Shown here piece after piece: positions 16,853 through 25,280 of a stretch of DNA of 64,000 nt. The stretch is from Bifidobacterium vespertilionis (lineage in GTDB: Bacteria > Actinomycetota > Actinomycetes > Actinomycetales > Bifidobacteriaceae). A model generated the notes under the pieces. It was given only the letters and a program-made list of their open reading frames with translations, was not told the DNA's origin and searched no databases. Positions within the stretch are counted from its first letter, which is position 1. Every line of letters starts with the position of its first letter. The position numbers and the translations under genes were made by a program. The stretch lies in assembly GCF_008698145.1 (NCBI RefSeq), contig NZ_RZNZ01000004.1, forward strand, positions 151,635 through 215,634, given 5' to 3'.

Positions 16853-17962
16853 TCACCGCCCGGTGCTGCCGCGCAGGACCAGCGCGGAGGGGATGCGGAA
16901 CAGCTCGGCGTCCTGCCGCTCGCCGTTGATGCGCGCGAACAGCAGTCGGGCCGCGCGCGAAGCCAGAATGGGCAGCGAGACGCGGATCGAGGTGAGGGTG
17001 GGCTCGCTCACGCGCGCCACGATGTCATCGTCGAACCCGATGATCTGGTAGTCGCGCGGCGCCTCCTTACCACGCCTGCGCATGGCTGCCATGAAACCGA
17101 TCGCCATCAGGTCGTTGTGGGCGATCACCGCCTCGGTGGGATGCTGCGCGTACTTCTCCGCGAACGCGAACCCGCCTTCGAATGTGGGGGATCCCGGCCA
17201 CAGGCGGCGCACCTCCATGCCCTGCGCCTTGCAGGCGGCGGCGATCGTGTTCCATCGTACGCCCACCGACCAGGACGTGGCCGGCCCGTCCAGATACGTG
17301 ACCCCGTCCACGCCGTGCGCGCGCAGATAGTCGACCGCCTGCTGCACGCCGGGGGCGTTGTCGATCAGCACGCTGTGCACGCCGCGCACCGCACGGTTGA
17401 TCACCACCACCGGGCGGGACTGGGCGCACTTGCGGATCATCGAATCAGGCATGCGGGAGGATGTGAGGATCACGCCGTCCGCATAGGCGACCACCTTGTC
17501 GAACGCGGCGCGCTCCAGGGAGGCGTTCTCGCGCGATTCGGACACGATCAGGCTCAGCCCGTGGTTGGCGCACTCGCGCTCCACGCCGCGGATGATGTCG
17601 GAGAAGAACTCGTTGGCGATGTCCGGCACGATGATCGCGATCAGACCGTGCTGCCCGCGGCTCGGCACGGTCTCCACCGGGTCGGCGTGATAGCCCAGCC
17701 GGTCGGCCGCCTCGAAGATGCGCTTGGTGGTGGCCGCGCTCACGCGATCGGGCTTGGCGAACGCGCGCGAAACGGTGGAGGGCGAAACGCCGGCCAGCTT
17801 GGCCACGTCCCGGATCGTCACCTTCGCGGGCTCGGCGGGCGTCCGGGTGCCCGATGCATGCGTATCCGGTGCCTGCGTGTCCTGAGCCTGCGTTCCCTGA
17901 GCCTGCACGTCCCGCGCTCGATCGGCGGGCTGATTGAAATCCTCTGTCGTCATATGTTTCAT
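16853..17962 (-). CDS. LacI-family transcriptional regulator with low-complexity N-terminus
   Basis: A 369-residue LacI/GalR regulator. About 50 residues precede the helix-turn-helix, with a repetitive Gln/Thr/Ala stretch (AQGTQAQDTQAPDTHASGT) that is unusual for the family. The DNA-binding domain starts at VTIRDVAKLAGVSPSTVSRA and is followed by the periplasmic-binding-fold effector domain (LIAIIVPDIANEFFSDII, QIIGFDDDIVARVSEP). The start is uncertain: ATG 17962 and ATG 17953 are both possible and neither has a strong ribosome-binding site. It lies between uxaB and the aldolase operon, so it probably controls hexuronate genes. The ligand is unknown. Confidence 0.88.
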   Translation of the reverse strand: MKHMTTEDFNQPADRARDVQAQGTQAQDTQAPDTHASGTRTPAEPAKVTIRDVAKLAGVSPSTVSRAFAKPDRVSAATTKRIFEAADRLGYHADPVETVPSRGQHGLIAIIVPDIANEFFSDIIRGVERECANHGLSLIVSESRENASLERAAFDKVVAYADGVILTSSRMPDSMIRKCAQSRPVVVINRAVRGVHSVLIDNAPGVQQAVDYLRAHGVDGVTYLDGPATSWSVGVRWNTIAAACKAQGMEVRRLWPGSPTFEGGFAFAEKYAQHPTEAVIAHNDLMAIGFMAAMRRRGKEAPRDYQIIGFDDDIVARVSEPTLTSIRVSLPILASRAARLLFARINGERQDAELFRIPSALVLRGSTGR

Positions 17963-17982
17963 TGTATGGTCGGCGGGCACCG

Positions 17983-18026
17983 CGACCCGGCCACGACCCG
18001 GCCACGACCCGGCTATGACCCGGTCA
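17983..18026. repeat. Four 11-bp tandem repeats upstream of the LacI gene
   Basis: The unit CGACCCGGCCA repeats four times (two exact, two with one to three changes) from 17983. It ends 21 nt upstream of the LacI start on the minus strand, in the promoter or leader region. An 11-bp period matches one DNA helical turn. Confidence 0.6.
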
Positions 18027-18041
18027 CACCCCACAATGCGA

Positions 18042-18087
18042 CATCCGCCCGTTGCGGAACTTGGAACAAGCACGCAACGGGCGGATG
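18042..18087 (-). terminator. 14-bp stem hairpin downstream of uxaB
   Basis: CATCCGCCCGTTGC (18042-18055) pairs perfectly with 18074-18087 across an 18-nt loop, about 40 nt after the uxaB stop. No T-tract follows. It is the likely end of the uxaB transcript. Confidence 0.5.
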
Positions 18088-18126
18088 CCACGGGAAGGAA
18101 AGGGTTGAAGAAGAAAAGAGCAGGCG

Positions 18127-19575
18127 CTACGCGAGGGCCTCGATCAGCGGCTTGATGCCGCCGTTCTCGATCGCGGCCACGTTGGCCTCCACAGCGGAGG
18201 CCAGACCGTCGATCGCGGTCAGATCGGCGCCCCACAGGGACGCGTCGGACAGCACGGCGTTCACGAACCCGGCGCGATCGGCCGCGGCGGCGCGGATGCG
18301 ATCCACCACCTCGGGCGAATCGTTGATGTTCACCGGCTCCGCGGCCAGACCGCCGTACGTGGCGAGCAGCGCGGACAAGGCGAGCACGATGCGCTTGGGC
18401 AGACCGCGGCCGGCCTCCACGTTCGCGCCGACGAGCGGCAGCAGACGGGCGGTGAACTTGGCGACGGAGTTGAGGCCGATCGAATCGAGCGCGTGCTTGA
18501 CGAACGGGTTGGCGTAGCGCTCGCACACGGCGGCGGCGAAGGCGTTGAGCTCCTCCTCGGGCAGCGTGAGCACGGGAATGATGTCCTCGTGCATCTCCTT
18601 TTCGATGAAGGAGCGCATGGTCGGATCGTTCATGACCTCGCCCACCGTGGTGAAACCGGCCAGTCGGGCCACCTGGGCCATGGTGGTGTGCGGGCCGTTG
18701 AGCAGGTAGACCTTGCGCTCGCGGTAGGGCTGCACGGCGTCGGCGGTGACCAGGTCGATGCCCAGCTTGGCGGCCGGGATGAGCTCGTTGACCTTGGCCT
18801 GCGCATCCTTGGAGCCGGCGACCGCCCACAGCAGGAACGGTTCGGCCTTGACCATGTTGTCGTCCTGGTAGCCCAGCTCGTCCCACAAAGCCTCGGCGTT
18901 GTCGCGCGGGTAGCCGGGCACGATGCGGTCCACGAGGGTGGACACGAAGGTGTTCTCGGCGTCGAGCCACTCGATGAAGGCCTCGCCGTAGCCGAACTTC
19001 TCGGCGGTCTCCTTCAGGCAGCGCTTCAGGGCCACGCCGTTGTCCGCGATCAGCTCGCAGGGCACGATCAGGAAGCCCGGCAGACCGTTGTCGAAGCGGC
19101 GCTTGAGCAGCTGGGCGAGCTTGCCCGGATAGCTCTTGGCGGGCTTGGCGTCGGCGGCATCCTCGTCGGACAGGGCGATGCCGGCCTCGGTGGTGTTGGA
19201 CACGATGATCTGCGTGTTCGGATCGTCGGCCAGCGCAAGATAGGCGTCGAAGTCGGCATACGGGTTGACGGTCCTGCCGATCGAGTCGATGAGCTGGCGG
19301 GACTGGACCTCCTTGCCGTCCTTCAGGCCCTCGAGGATGACCGTGTACAGTTCATCCTGCTTGTCCAGTTCGGCCACGCGGCCCTGGGGCAGCGGCTGGA
19401 CGATCGCCACGTTGCCATTGAACAGGCCGTTGTCGTTGAGCTGCTGGACGATCCAGTCCACGAAGGCGCGCAGGAAGTTGCCTTCGCCGAACTGGATGAG
19501 CTTGATCGGGCGGTTGGCCGCACCGGCAGTGGTGAGCCCCCGCTCGATGGCCACGTTGACATTGAGCTTTTCCAT
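18127..19575 (-). CDS. uxaB: Tagaturonate reductase (altronate oxidoreductase)
   Basis: A 482-residue member of the polyol/mannitol dehydrogenase family. The family-specific N-terminus IQFGEGNFLRAFVDWIVQQL, SNTTEAGI, PGFLIVPCELIADNG and KVYLLNGPHTTMAQVARLAG match tagaturonate reductase rather than fructuronate reductase, so it should reduce D-tagaturonate to D-altronate with NADH. ATG 19575 has an AAAGGA site slightly further away than usual. The promoter carries the best copy of the 19-bp element (19641-19659) and a TAGGCT -10. It acts after UxaC in galacturonate breakdown. The hairpin at 18042-18087 and the LacI gene follow. Confidence 0.92.
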   Translation of the reverse strand: MEKLNVNVAIERGLTTAGAANRPIKLIQFGEGNFLRAFVDWIVQQLNDNGLFNGNVAIVQPLPQGRVAELDKQDELYTVILEGLKDGKEVQSRQLIDSIGRTVNPYADFDAYLALADDPNTQIIVSNTTEAGIALSDEDAADAKPAKSYPGKLAQLLKRRFDNGLPGFLIVPCELIADNGVALKRCLKETAEKFGYGEAFIEWLDAENTFVSTLVDRIVPGYPRDNAEALWDELGYQDDNMVKAEPFLLWAVAGSKDAQAKVNELIPAAKLGIDLVTADAVQPYRERKVYLLNGPHTTMAQVARLAGFTTVGEVMNDPTMRSFIEKEMHEDIIPVLTLPEEELNAFAAAVCERYANPFVKHALDSIGLNSVAKFTARLLPLVGANVEAGRGLPKRIVLALSALLATYGGLAAEPVNINDSPEVVDRIRAAAADRAGFVNAVLSDASLWGADLTAIDGLASAVEANVAAIENGGIKPLIEALA

Positions 19576-19608
19576 GACTGTGTGATTCCTTTCGTCTTGG
19601 TGATCACC

Positions 19609-19659
19609 AGCCTAGGACGCGGGTCGCGCGGGGGACAAACGGTTGCCATGCGTTGCAGA
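19609..19659 (-). promoter_or_regulatory. Promoter with shared 19-bp activator-like element (uxaB)
   Basis: GGTTGCCATGCGTTGCAGA at 19641-19659 is 26 nt from the minus-strand -10 TAGGCT (19614-19609). The region between has no good -35 hexamer. The two GTTGC half-sites are 9-10 bp apart and directly repeated. Confidence 0.55.
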
Positions 19660-19685
19660 TCGGGCCGCTATGCCCTGTCCACCAC

Positions 19686-20906
19686 CTACGCCAGGTCGAG
19701 GCCGATCACCACGGGCTCGGGGATCAGACGGATGCCGAAGCGCTCCTCAACGCCCTGTTGGACCGTGCGCGCAAGGGCGGCCACGTCGGCGGCGGTGGCA
19801 TCGCCGCGGTTGGTCAGCGCCAACGTGTGCCGGGTGGACAGGGACGCGGGGGCGTCGGCGGCGGTATGGCCATCGATCGCGAAGCCCTTGGGGAAGCCAG
19901 CGTGGTCGATCAGCCATGCGGCCGACGTCTTGACGCCCGGCGTGCCGTCGGGCAGCGTGGCCTCGAAGCGCGGGGCATCCTCGGGCAGGGCGGCGATTGC
20001 CGGGTCGTCCGCAGGAAGGATAGGGTTCATGAAGAAGCTGCCGCAGCTGTGGCGATCGAAGTCCTTCTCGTCGCTGCCATTATTCGCGTCTCGCAGGGCG
20101 GCGAGATCCGCGGCGACGTTCTCCTCGCGCTTGGTGCCGGCCATATCCGGGGAGAAATAGCGGTTCGGATCCTCAAGCATGCCCTTGGATGCGCGGACCT
20201 TGAGCACGGTCTCGCGGATGGCGTGGGTGGACATGCGATCGCCCACCTCCACGCCGAGCGCCTTGGCGAGCTGGCCGTAGCCGACCACGCCGGTCTCGCT
20301 GTGCCGCAGCGCGAAGGTCACTGAAAGGACAACGAAGCGCGGCGTGGGGAAAAACTGGTCCGCCGGCACGCCGGGCGCCCGGTACATGCTGCGCTTCAGA
20401 GCCGAGGTGCGGTAGCCGAAATCCATCTCGTCATGCGTCAGATCGCGGGTCTTCTTCTCCTGGCGGTCCCAGACCTCCACGGACTCGACCACATCGCCCA
20501 CTTCCTGGCCGTATGCGCCGATGTTCTGCACCACGCTCGCGCCCACGGTTCCGGGGATGCCGGACAGGCCCTCAACGCCTTCGAGCCCGATGCGCACGCA
20601 GAATTCGACCAGATCGTCCCAGTTCGCGCCGGCCTCCGCATTGACATGCACGGTGCGCTCGCCGCCTTCGACGGGCGCGGCCTCATCCGGCACGGTGATG
20701 AGCCGGCGGGCGTCGCGCACCACGTAGCCCATGAAGGTGTCGTCGGAGGCGAGCGTGTTGGAGCCGCCGCCGATCACGAACAGCGGCAGGCCCTTCTCGT
20801 CGGCGTCCTCGACGGCCTCGATCACGCCCACGCGCGAGGTGGGCTCAACAAATCGGGCGATGCGGCCGCCCACGCCGATGGTGGTGATATCTGCGAACGA
20901 AGTCAT
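19686..20906 (-). CDS. murB: UDP-N-acetylenolpyruvoylglucosamine reductase
   Basis: A 406-residue flavoenzyme of peptidoglycan synthesis, reducing the enolpyruvyl group with NADPH to give UDP-N-acetylmuramate in the cytoplasm. FAD-binding segments FVIGGGSNTLASDD and LEGVEGLSGIPGTVGASVVQ are intact, as are FGYRTSALKRS and the catalytic-Ser region RHSCGSFFMNPIL. It lacks the Tyr-loop differences that would mark a type II enzyme, but I cannot settle the type here. The start at 20906 opens with MTSFADITTIGVGG as expected. It is monocistronic and belongs to the housekeeping block with rpmG and the tRNAs. Confidence 0.96.
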   Translation of the reverse strand: MTSFADITTIGVGGRIARFVEPTSRVGVIEAVEDADEKGLPLFVIGGGSNTLASDDTFMGYVVRDARRLITVPDEAAPVEGGERTVHVNAEAGANWDDLVEFCVRIGLEGVEGLSGIPGTVGASVVQNIGAYGQEVGDVVESVEVWDRQEKKTRDLTHDEMDFGYRTSALKRSMYRAPGVPADQFFPTPRFVVLSVTFALRHSETGVVGYGQLAKALGVEVGDRMSTHAIRETVLKVRASKGMLEDPNRYFSPDMAGTKREENVAADLAALRDANNGSDEKDFDRHSCGSFFMNPILPADDPAIAALPEDAPRFEATLPDGTPGVKTSAAWLIDHAGFPKGFAIDGHTAADAPASLSTRHTLALTNRGDATAADVAALARTVQQGVEERFGIRLIPEPVVIGLDLA

Positions 20907-20973
20907 GCCTCCACCCTATCCGGCGCGCGCGATGTTGCGCAACGGGCGGGTGCGGGTGAGATATGCGTCACGC

Positions 20974-21224
20974 ACTGGATTTGCTCATTCTGCGGCGGGC
21001 TGGGCGCAAAGTGAGCGAATCCGATGCGGGCGAAGTTGTTCCGTACTGTAATCCGCACGCCTAGTCACACTCATCGCACTGGATTTGCTCATTCTGATGC
21101 CGATTTTCCACAAAGTGAGCAAATCTGAGCAAATCTGATGCCGTACAGGGCCCAAACGCCCAAACGCCTCCCAGCGCAATGAATCCGCTCATTATGCGGC
21201 GGGCTGGGCGCAAAGTGAGCAAAA
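20974..21224. repeat. Inverted-repeat cluster (TGAGCAAATCCGATG family), second locus
   Basis: Three stem-loop-like units lie in the gene-free region upstream of murB: GGATTTGCTCATTCTG near 20977 with a GTGAGCGAATCCGATGC partner, a second near 21080-21140, and a third near 21181-21224. They belong to the family seen at 9977-10172. No coding gene is convincing in 20907-21529. Confidence 0.7.
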
Positions 21225-21320
21225 TGCGCGGGTGGCGGCAGAATGCTGGAACCGCTAATCGGTTTCAGGTGCCCGGAGCCGACCAGTGCGGGAATTCATC
21301 CCGATCCGCAATCCCGATCC

Positions 21321-21479
21321 GCCCAGTTTGTGCCCAGTTTGTGCCGCAAACTGGGCAAATCCGGCCACCGAATTCGCAAACTGGGCAGATCCGGTCATCT
21401 GGAACCCGATTTCACGTTCCAGATGACACATCCTGCCCAGTTTGCGGAGCGAACGTCCCGATTTGCCCAGTTTGCGGGA
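21321..21479. repeat. Inverted-repeat cluster (AAACTGGGCAAATC family)
   Basis: Six copies of GCCCAGTTTG or its complement CAAACTGGGC occur in alternating orientation, several followed by AGATCCGG or AAATCCGG. The family recurs at 63747-63875. Its layout parallels the TGAGCAAATCC family, with altered stem bases. Confidence 0.65.
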
Positions 21480-21529
21480 ACACGATGCCGGGAGCCAGAC
21501 GCTGGGAGACGACATTGAGCTGAAATACG

Positions 21530-21557
21530 AAAAAACCCGACCGTTTGAGGTCGGGTT
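21530..21557 (-). terminator. Rho-independent terminator of rpmG
   Basis: On the minus strand AACCCGACC, a 5- to 6-nt loop and GGTCGGGTT are followed by a T-run. It is the clearest classical terminator of the window and ends the tRNA-rpmG transcript. Confidence 0.92.
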
Positions 21558-21581
21558 GGAAATCTTGAAGACCGGAATGGC

Positions 21582-21752
21582 TCAGCGGGTCTCGCGGTGC
21601 ACGGTCTGCTTGCCGCAGCGCGGGCAGAACTTCTTGAGCTCAAGACGATCCGGGGTGTTACGACGATTCTTGGTCGTGATGTAGTTACGCTCCTTGCACT
21701 CAGTGCATGCCAGCGTGATGCCCGGACGGATGTCGGCGCTCTTGCTTGCCAT
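21582..21752 (-). CDS. rpmG: 50S ribosomal protein L33
   Basis: This 56-residue protein reads [20 protein letters not shown] and onward with two zinc-binding CXXC pairs (CTEC near residue 16 and CPRC near 43). That marks the zinc-binding (C+) form of L33. It is the last gene of a tRNA-Tyr, tRNA-Thr, tRNA-Met, rpmG transcription unit, a common arrangement in actinobacteria, and is followed by a strong terminator. Confidence 0.97.
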   Translation of the reverse strand: MASKSADIRPGITLACTECKERNYITTKNRRNTPDRLELKKFCPRCGKQTVHRETR

Positions 21753-21800
21753 ATCTAGTCACCTCTGTGTTCGTTGTTCGCCGACTGCCGTCGGTCCTTG

Positions 21801-21874
21801 TAGCGAGGAAGAGACTCGAACTCTTGACCTTGCGATTATGAGTCGCACGCTCTAGCCAGCTGAGCTACCCCGCC
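21801..21874 (-). tRNA. tRNA-Met (CAT)
   Basis: A 74-nt cloverleaf without encoded CCA: 7-bp acceptor stem from GGCGGGG, D-arm GCTC...GAGC, anticodon loop CTCATAA with anticodon CAT, T-arm AAGAG-TTCGAGT-CTCTT. The position among elongation-related genes and the G1-U72 acceptor end favour elongator Met, although a lysidine-modified Ile reading of CAT cannot be fully excluded. Confidence 0.93.
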
Positions 21875-21879
21875 ATGAG

Positions 21880-21951
<72 letters not shown>

Positions 21952-21952
21952 G

Positions 21953-22034
21953 TGGCGGATAGTGGATTCGAACCACTGAAGCACGAAGCGGCTGATTTAC
22001 AGTCAGCTCCCTTTGACCACTTGGGAAATCCGCC
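21953..22034 (-). tRNA. tRNA-Tyr (GTA)
   Basis: An 82-nt class II tRNA with a long variable arm, acceptor GGCGGAT paired to ATCCGCC, anticodon loop containing GTA, and T-arm CAGTGGTTCGAATCCACTA. It is the first gene of the unit. Confidence 0.96.
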
Positions 22035-22072
22035 ATTGCCGCACTTGACCAAGGCCGTGAGCGGCAACTCGA

Positions 22073-22103
22073 ATAATATGTCATAGTTTCCGGCCGAGCG
22101 CAA
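22073..22103 (-). promoter_or_regulatory. Candidate promoter of the tRNA-Tyr/Thr/Met-rpmG unit
   Basis: On the minus strand TTGCGC (22103-22098) and TATTAT (22078-22073) are spaced by 19 nt, about 40 nt upstream of tRNA-Tyr. Confidence 0.45.
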
Positions 22104-22135
22104 GTCGACCCCCCGCTTCGGCGTGTCGCGCCCGC

Positions 22136-22384
22136 TCAGGACCCATGCCGCCAGCGGTACAAAGCCCTCTCAATCCGCTTGTTTCCAACGATTTCGAGGG
22201 GAAAGCCGGCATCGGCGAAGATCTGCGCGGGACTCCTGCCCGTCTCGTACTCCCGGATGGCCCTGCTGCGAAATTCCTCGGAGTACCGGATCTTTCCGGC
22301 CGGGGAAATCTCCTCCACGGCGTCGAGCGCCTCCAGCTGAATGCGGGCGGATTCGGTCAGCCACGACGGGGCTCGTGCGGTCAT
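22136..22384 (-). CDS. Small orphan HTH protein (transposase OrfA-associated domain)
   Basis: An 82-residue protein whose core KIRYSEEFRSRAIREYETG, followed by SPAQIFADAGFP and NKRIERALYRW, resembles the helix-turn-helix segment found at the N-terminus of IS3-type OrfA proteins and related short HTH proteins. No transposase catalytic frame or terminal repeats are visible next to it. ATG 22384 was chosen as the first plausible start; the ribosome-binding site is weak. It could be a domesticated or relic transposase fragment, or a small DNA-binding regulator. Confidence 0.55.
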   Translation of the reverse strand: MTARAPSWLTESARIQLEALDAVEEISPAGKIRYSEEFRSRAIREYETGRSPAQIFADAGFPLEIVGNKRIERALYRWRHGS

Positions 22385-22520
22385 GACTTCACTGTAGACG
22401 CCGGATGTGTCGCCCGGGCAACGCGCAGTCGACGTCCCGGCGACAGTATGGCGACACGATGGCGACATCCGGGCGCGAGCTGTGTCATATCGCAGAATCA
22501 GAGAACCATCAGCACGCACA

Positions 22521-22649
22521 GTTAAGGATCCTTCGACTGCGCCCTTCGGTGTCCGGCTACGCCGGACCGTCGCCGCCTTGGCGGCGGCTCCCCTCGCCTA
22601 CGGACAGCCCACCGGGCTGTCCGCTTTACGGCTCAGTGCTCAGGATGAC
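22521..22649. repeat. REP-like composite palindrome, copy 1
   Basis: Outer boundaries are TTAAGGATCCTTCG and CTCAGGATGAC. Inside lie three hairpins in order: GTCCGGC-TAC-GCCGGAC (22551-22567), CGCCGCC-TT-GGCGGCG (22571-22586) and GGACAGCCC-ACC-GGGCTGTCC (22602-22622). It fills most of the 362-bp gap 22385-22746 in front of the SGNH hydrolase gene; nothing else is seen there. Confidence 0.85.
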
Positions 22650-22746
22650 AGGTCAGGCAACAACGGCAACAACAGTCAACCCGCAGCACCGGTGGTGCGA
22701 ATCACGCCATAATGGTTGCGGACGATCACAAAGGAGTTTCACGATC

Positions 22747-23382
22747 ATGATCAACGTGCTGTGCTTCGGCGATTCCAACACCAACGGGACGAACCCGGCG
22801 GGCGGTCGGCATCCGCGCGACGTGCGCTGGACCGGGCGGCTGCAGCGACTGCTCGGCGACGACTGGTACGTGATCGAGGAGGGCATGGGCGGTCGCACCA
22901 CCGTGTACAACAACCCGCTCGAACCGCACCGCAGCGGCATCGAGGCCCTGCCGATCGCGCTGGTCACCCATCGTCCGCTCGACTATGTGATCATCGCCTT
23001 GGGCACCAACGACATGAAGGACATGTTCCGCGCCGATGCCAGGGCCATCGCGGCCGGCGTGGACATGCTGGTCCAGGAGGTCAAGCACACCGGCAATCGC
23101 GGTCAGGACACGCCGCGCATCGTGATCGTCTCCCCCATCCTGCTGCGCCCCGGCATCGGCGAAAGCCCGTTCATCGGCTTCCGGGAGGAGGCGCGCGAGG
23201 TGTCCCTGAAGCTCGCCCCCGAAATCCGCAAAATCGCCGACAGGGAGGGATGCCTGTTCCTTGACGGCGCGAAGGTGGCCGAGGCGAGCGATCTGGACAA
23301 GCTGCATATGGACGGCGAGAACCACGCGAAGATGGCCCGCGCCCTGGCCGATCTGCTGCTGGCCGATCGCGCGGCCGACTGA
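22747..23382 (+). CDS. SGNH/GDSL-family hydrolase (arylesterase or carbohydrate esterase)
   Basis: A 211-residue esterase without a signal peptide. Block I is LCFGDSNTNG with the nucleophilic Ser, block III is ALGTNDMKD, and block V supplies Asp and His in LDKLHMDGENH. The length and motifs fit arylesterase/lysophospholipase-type SGNH proteins that often act as sugar deacetylases. ATG 22747 follows an AAAGGAG site. It converges on the larger esterase at 23439-25151, next to RG-I genes, so removal of acetyl groups from imported oligosaccharides is a fair inference. Promiscuous esterase activity is equally possible. Confidence 0.85.
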   Translation: MINVLCFGDSNTNGTNPAGGRHPRDVRWTGRLQRLLGDDWYVIEEGMGGRTTVYNNPLEPHRSGIEALPIALVTHRPLDYVIIALGTNDMKDMFRADARAIAAGVDMLVQEVKHTGNRGQDTPRIVIVSPILLRPGIGESPFIGFREEAREVSLKLAPEIRKIADREGCLFLDGAKVAEASDLDKLHMDGENHAKMARALADLLLADRAAD

Positions 23383-23438
23383 CCCGGCCGCCGCATCGCG
23401 CACGGTCAGTCGGCCCGAAACGACCCCGATCAGCCCGT

Positions 23439-25151
23439 TCAGCCCAACAGGCCGACGGACAACGGTATCGGATTGATGCCGAACCGCGCCGCATTGGCCC
23501 GGAGATAATCAAGCGCGGCCGGCGGGATGGCCGGCGCGGACGGATCCTGCTCGATCTCCTCGGCGAGGTAGGCGATCAGCGCCACGGCATGACCGGCCGC
23601 GAGCGCCCCGGCCAGTTCGGGATGCGCCTTGACGACCGGTTCGGGATCGATCGCGCGTCCCACATAGAGGAGCACGTCCAACGGACGGGCCACGGATTTC
23701 CCGGCACACTCCACCGCGGCGGAACCGGGCTCACCCGTCCCATCCCCCACCGGCGTGAGCATCATGGCCTTGCGGAAGGGCGAGATGTCGCCGGTGATGT
23801 ATGGCTCGGCCGTGTACTTCAGATACAGCGGGTTCAGATACTGGTCCACCACAAGCTGGGGGCGATCCAGATCGTGCGCGCGCGGCGGCAGCGGCCAGTC
23901 ACCGAAGCCTGCGGTCATGTGGCCCGCCAACGCCCGGTACGTCTGGGTTTCCGCCGCATTGCGGCCCTCCCAGTGAGCAAGCACGCGCGTGATCTCACTG
24001 GCCACGATGCCGGCCATGCGGTAGGCGCCCACGTCGTGGATGTGCGTGCGATCGCCGGCATGGAACATCGGGCGCGCGGACTCGTCGCCAAGATCCTTGA
24101 GCAACGCCATGCTGCGCGCATGCAGATCCAGCACGGGCACCTGGCGTTCGCGGCCCAGATCGATCACCGCCGAAGCCCAGTCATGCAGCAGATCATTGTA
24201 GGTGCCGTCCGCGTTCCAGGTGTTGCGGGCGAGCGATGTGACGAGGATCGGATACACGCCGGCCTCGCGCGCCTCGCGGATGTAGCGGTCGAGCTCGCGC
24301 CAATAGCCGCCGCGCGCGTCCAGCTCGGGGCGCTTCTGGTCGTTGTGGCCGAATTGGATGAGGAAGTAGTCGCCCGGCCGCCAGTCGGATTGGACGGGCG
24401 CGTAATGCCCTTCCGAGCGGAAGGTGACGGAGGTCAGTCCGGAGCGGGCGTGGTTGGACACGGCGATGGAACCATCCAGCCATGCTGGCAGGCAAGCGCC
24501 CCAGCCGCAGTAGGTGTCCGAGGGGGCGTAGGGGTATTGCGCGGGCTCGTTGGTGACCGTGGAATCGCCGGCGATCCACACGGTGGGCGTAAGGGCGGGA
24601 GCCGGTTCCACGGTGACGCGCACCGGACGGGCATTCACGCCCACCACGGCGAGCATGAGATGATTCACGCGCGCAAGTTCCGTGACGGACCGGGGTACGA
24701 AATCGGAAACGTTGACCGTGGTCTCGACGACGATGGGGTCGCCGTTGACCGGCAGCTCCCCCTTGAAGACAAGCTGGCGGGGGCCTGCGAACACCAGCAC
24801 GTCACGATCGGCAAGACCCGTGTCCGAGATGTCCCCATAACGGGCGTCGGCGACAGGATCGACGCTGTCCGCAGCCGCGCCCGAAGCCGCGCGATCCCCA
24901 CGGTTCTGCGCGATGGTGAGCGTGACCGCATAGTCGCCGTGCATGGGCACGTCCACGCGCACCAATGACGGGATGACGCCGGAGGATTGGCCCGCACGGA
25001 AGGGCTCGCCGGCGCGATACCAGGGCTGCGGCTCGAAGCCGGCGTTGAGCTGGGCGGGACCGGGAGTCACGTTCGCGGCGCGCGCGGCGTCGGTGATGAG
25101 CCCGAAACCGCGCTCCGGGGTGTAGTCGCCATTGAGTTCATAAGTGGTCAT
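23439..25151 (-). CDS. Rhamnogalacturonan acetylesterase-like protein (CE12-type SGNH)
   Basis: This 570-residue protein carries an SGNH esterase domain at about residues 195-420: IAGDSTVTNEPA (nucleophile Ser), the Gly block, FLIQFGHNDQKRPE, and DRTHIHDVGAY with the Asp-His pair. This is the layout of CE12 rhamnogalacturonan acetylesterases. An N-terminal beta-rich module of about 190 residues and a C-terminal module of about 150 residues flank it. No signal peptide is visible, so it acts in the cytoplasm. ATG 25151 has an AAAGGAG site. It ends the minus-strand series ABC importer, exo-lyase, GH42, but has its own promoter with the 19-bp element. A second CE12-like gene is at 43536-45422. 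Confidence 0.88.
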   Translation of the reverse strand: MTTYELNGDYTPERGFGLITDAARAANVTPGPAQLNAGFEPQPWYRAGEPFRAGQSSGVIPSLVRVDVPMHGDYAVTLTIAQNRGDRAASGAAADSVDPVADARYGDISDTGLADRDVLVFAGPRQLVFKGELPVNGDPIVVETTVNVSDFVPRSVTELARVNHLMLAVVGVNARPVRVTVEPAPALTPTVWIAGDSTVTNEPAQYPYAPSDTYCGWGACLPAWLDGSIAVSNHARSGLTSVTFRSEGHYAPVQSDWRPGDYFLIQFGHNDQKRPELDARGGYWRELDRYIREAREAGVYPILVTSLARNTWNADGTYNDLLHDWASAVIDLGRERQVPVLDLHARSMALLKDLGDESARPMFHAGDRTHIHDVGAYRMAGIVASEITRVLAHWEGRNAAETQTYRALAGHMTAGFGDWPLPPRAHDLDRPQLVVDQYLNPLYLKYTAEPYITGDISPFRKAMMLTPVGDGTGEPGSAAVECAGKSVARPLDVLLYVGRAIDPEPVVKAHPELAGALAAGHAVALIAYLAEEIEQDPSAPAIPPAALDYLRANAARFGINPIPLSVGLLG

Positions 25152-25195
25152 TCGGCTTTCTCCTTTGAATGGTCCTTCAGCGGTCCGATTCCGCC

Positions 25196-25246
25196 ACTGT
25201 AGGCCGTCCGGGCCGGTTGGGCGGATGGGTTGCCAGAGGTTGCGGG
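25196..25246 (-). promoter_or_regulatory. Promoter with shared 19-bp activator-like element (CE12 esterase)
   Basis: GGTTGCCAGAGGTTGCGGG at 25228-25246 is 26 nt from a minus-strand -10 TACAGT (25201-25196). As at uxaB there is no good -35. Confidence 0.5.
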
Positions 25247-25280
25247 GGTCTTCCTGAGTGCGGCGGAATGGCCTTCCTTC

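Noticed and set aside
18127..19575. Mannitol dehydrogenase or fructuronate reductase (uxuB)
   Set aside because: The N-terminus IQFGEGNFLRAFVDW and overall pattern fit tagaturonate reductase better.
21179..21523. Short open frames in the murB-rpmG gap
   Set aside because: They consist of repeat-family sequence on both strands and have no ribosome-binding site or family likeness.
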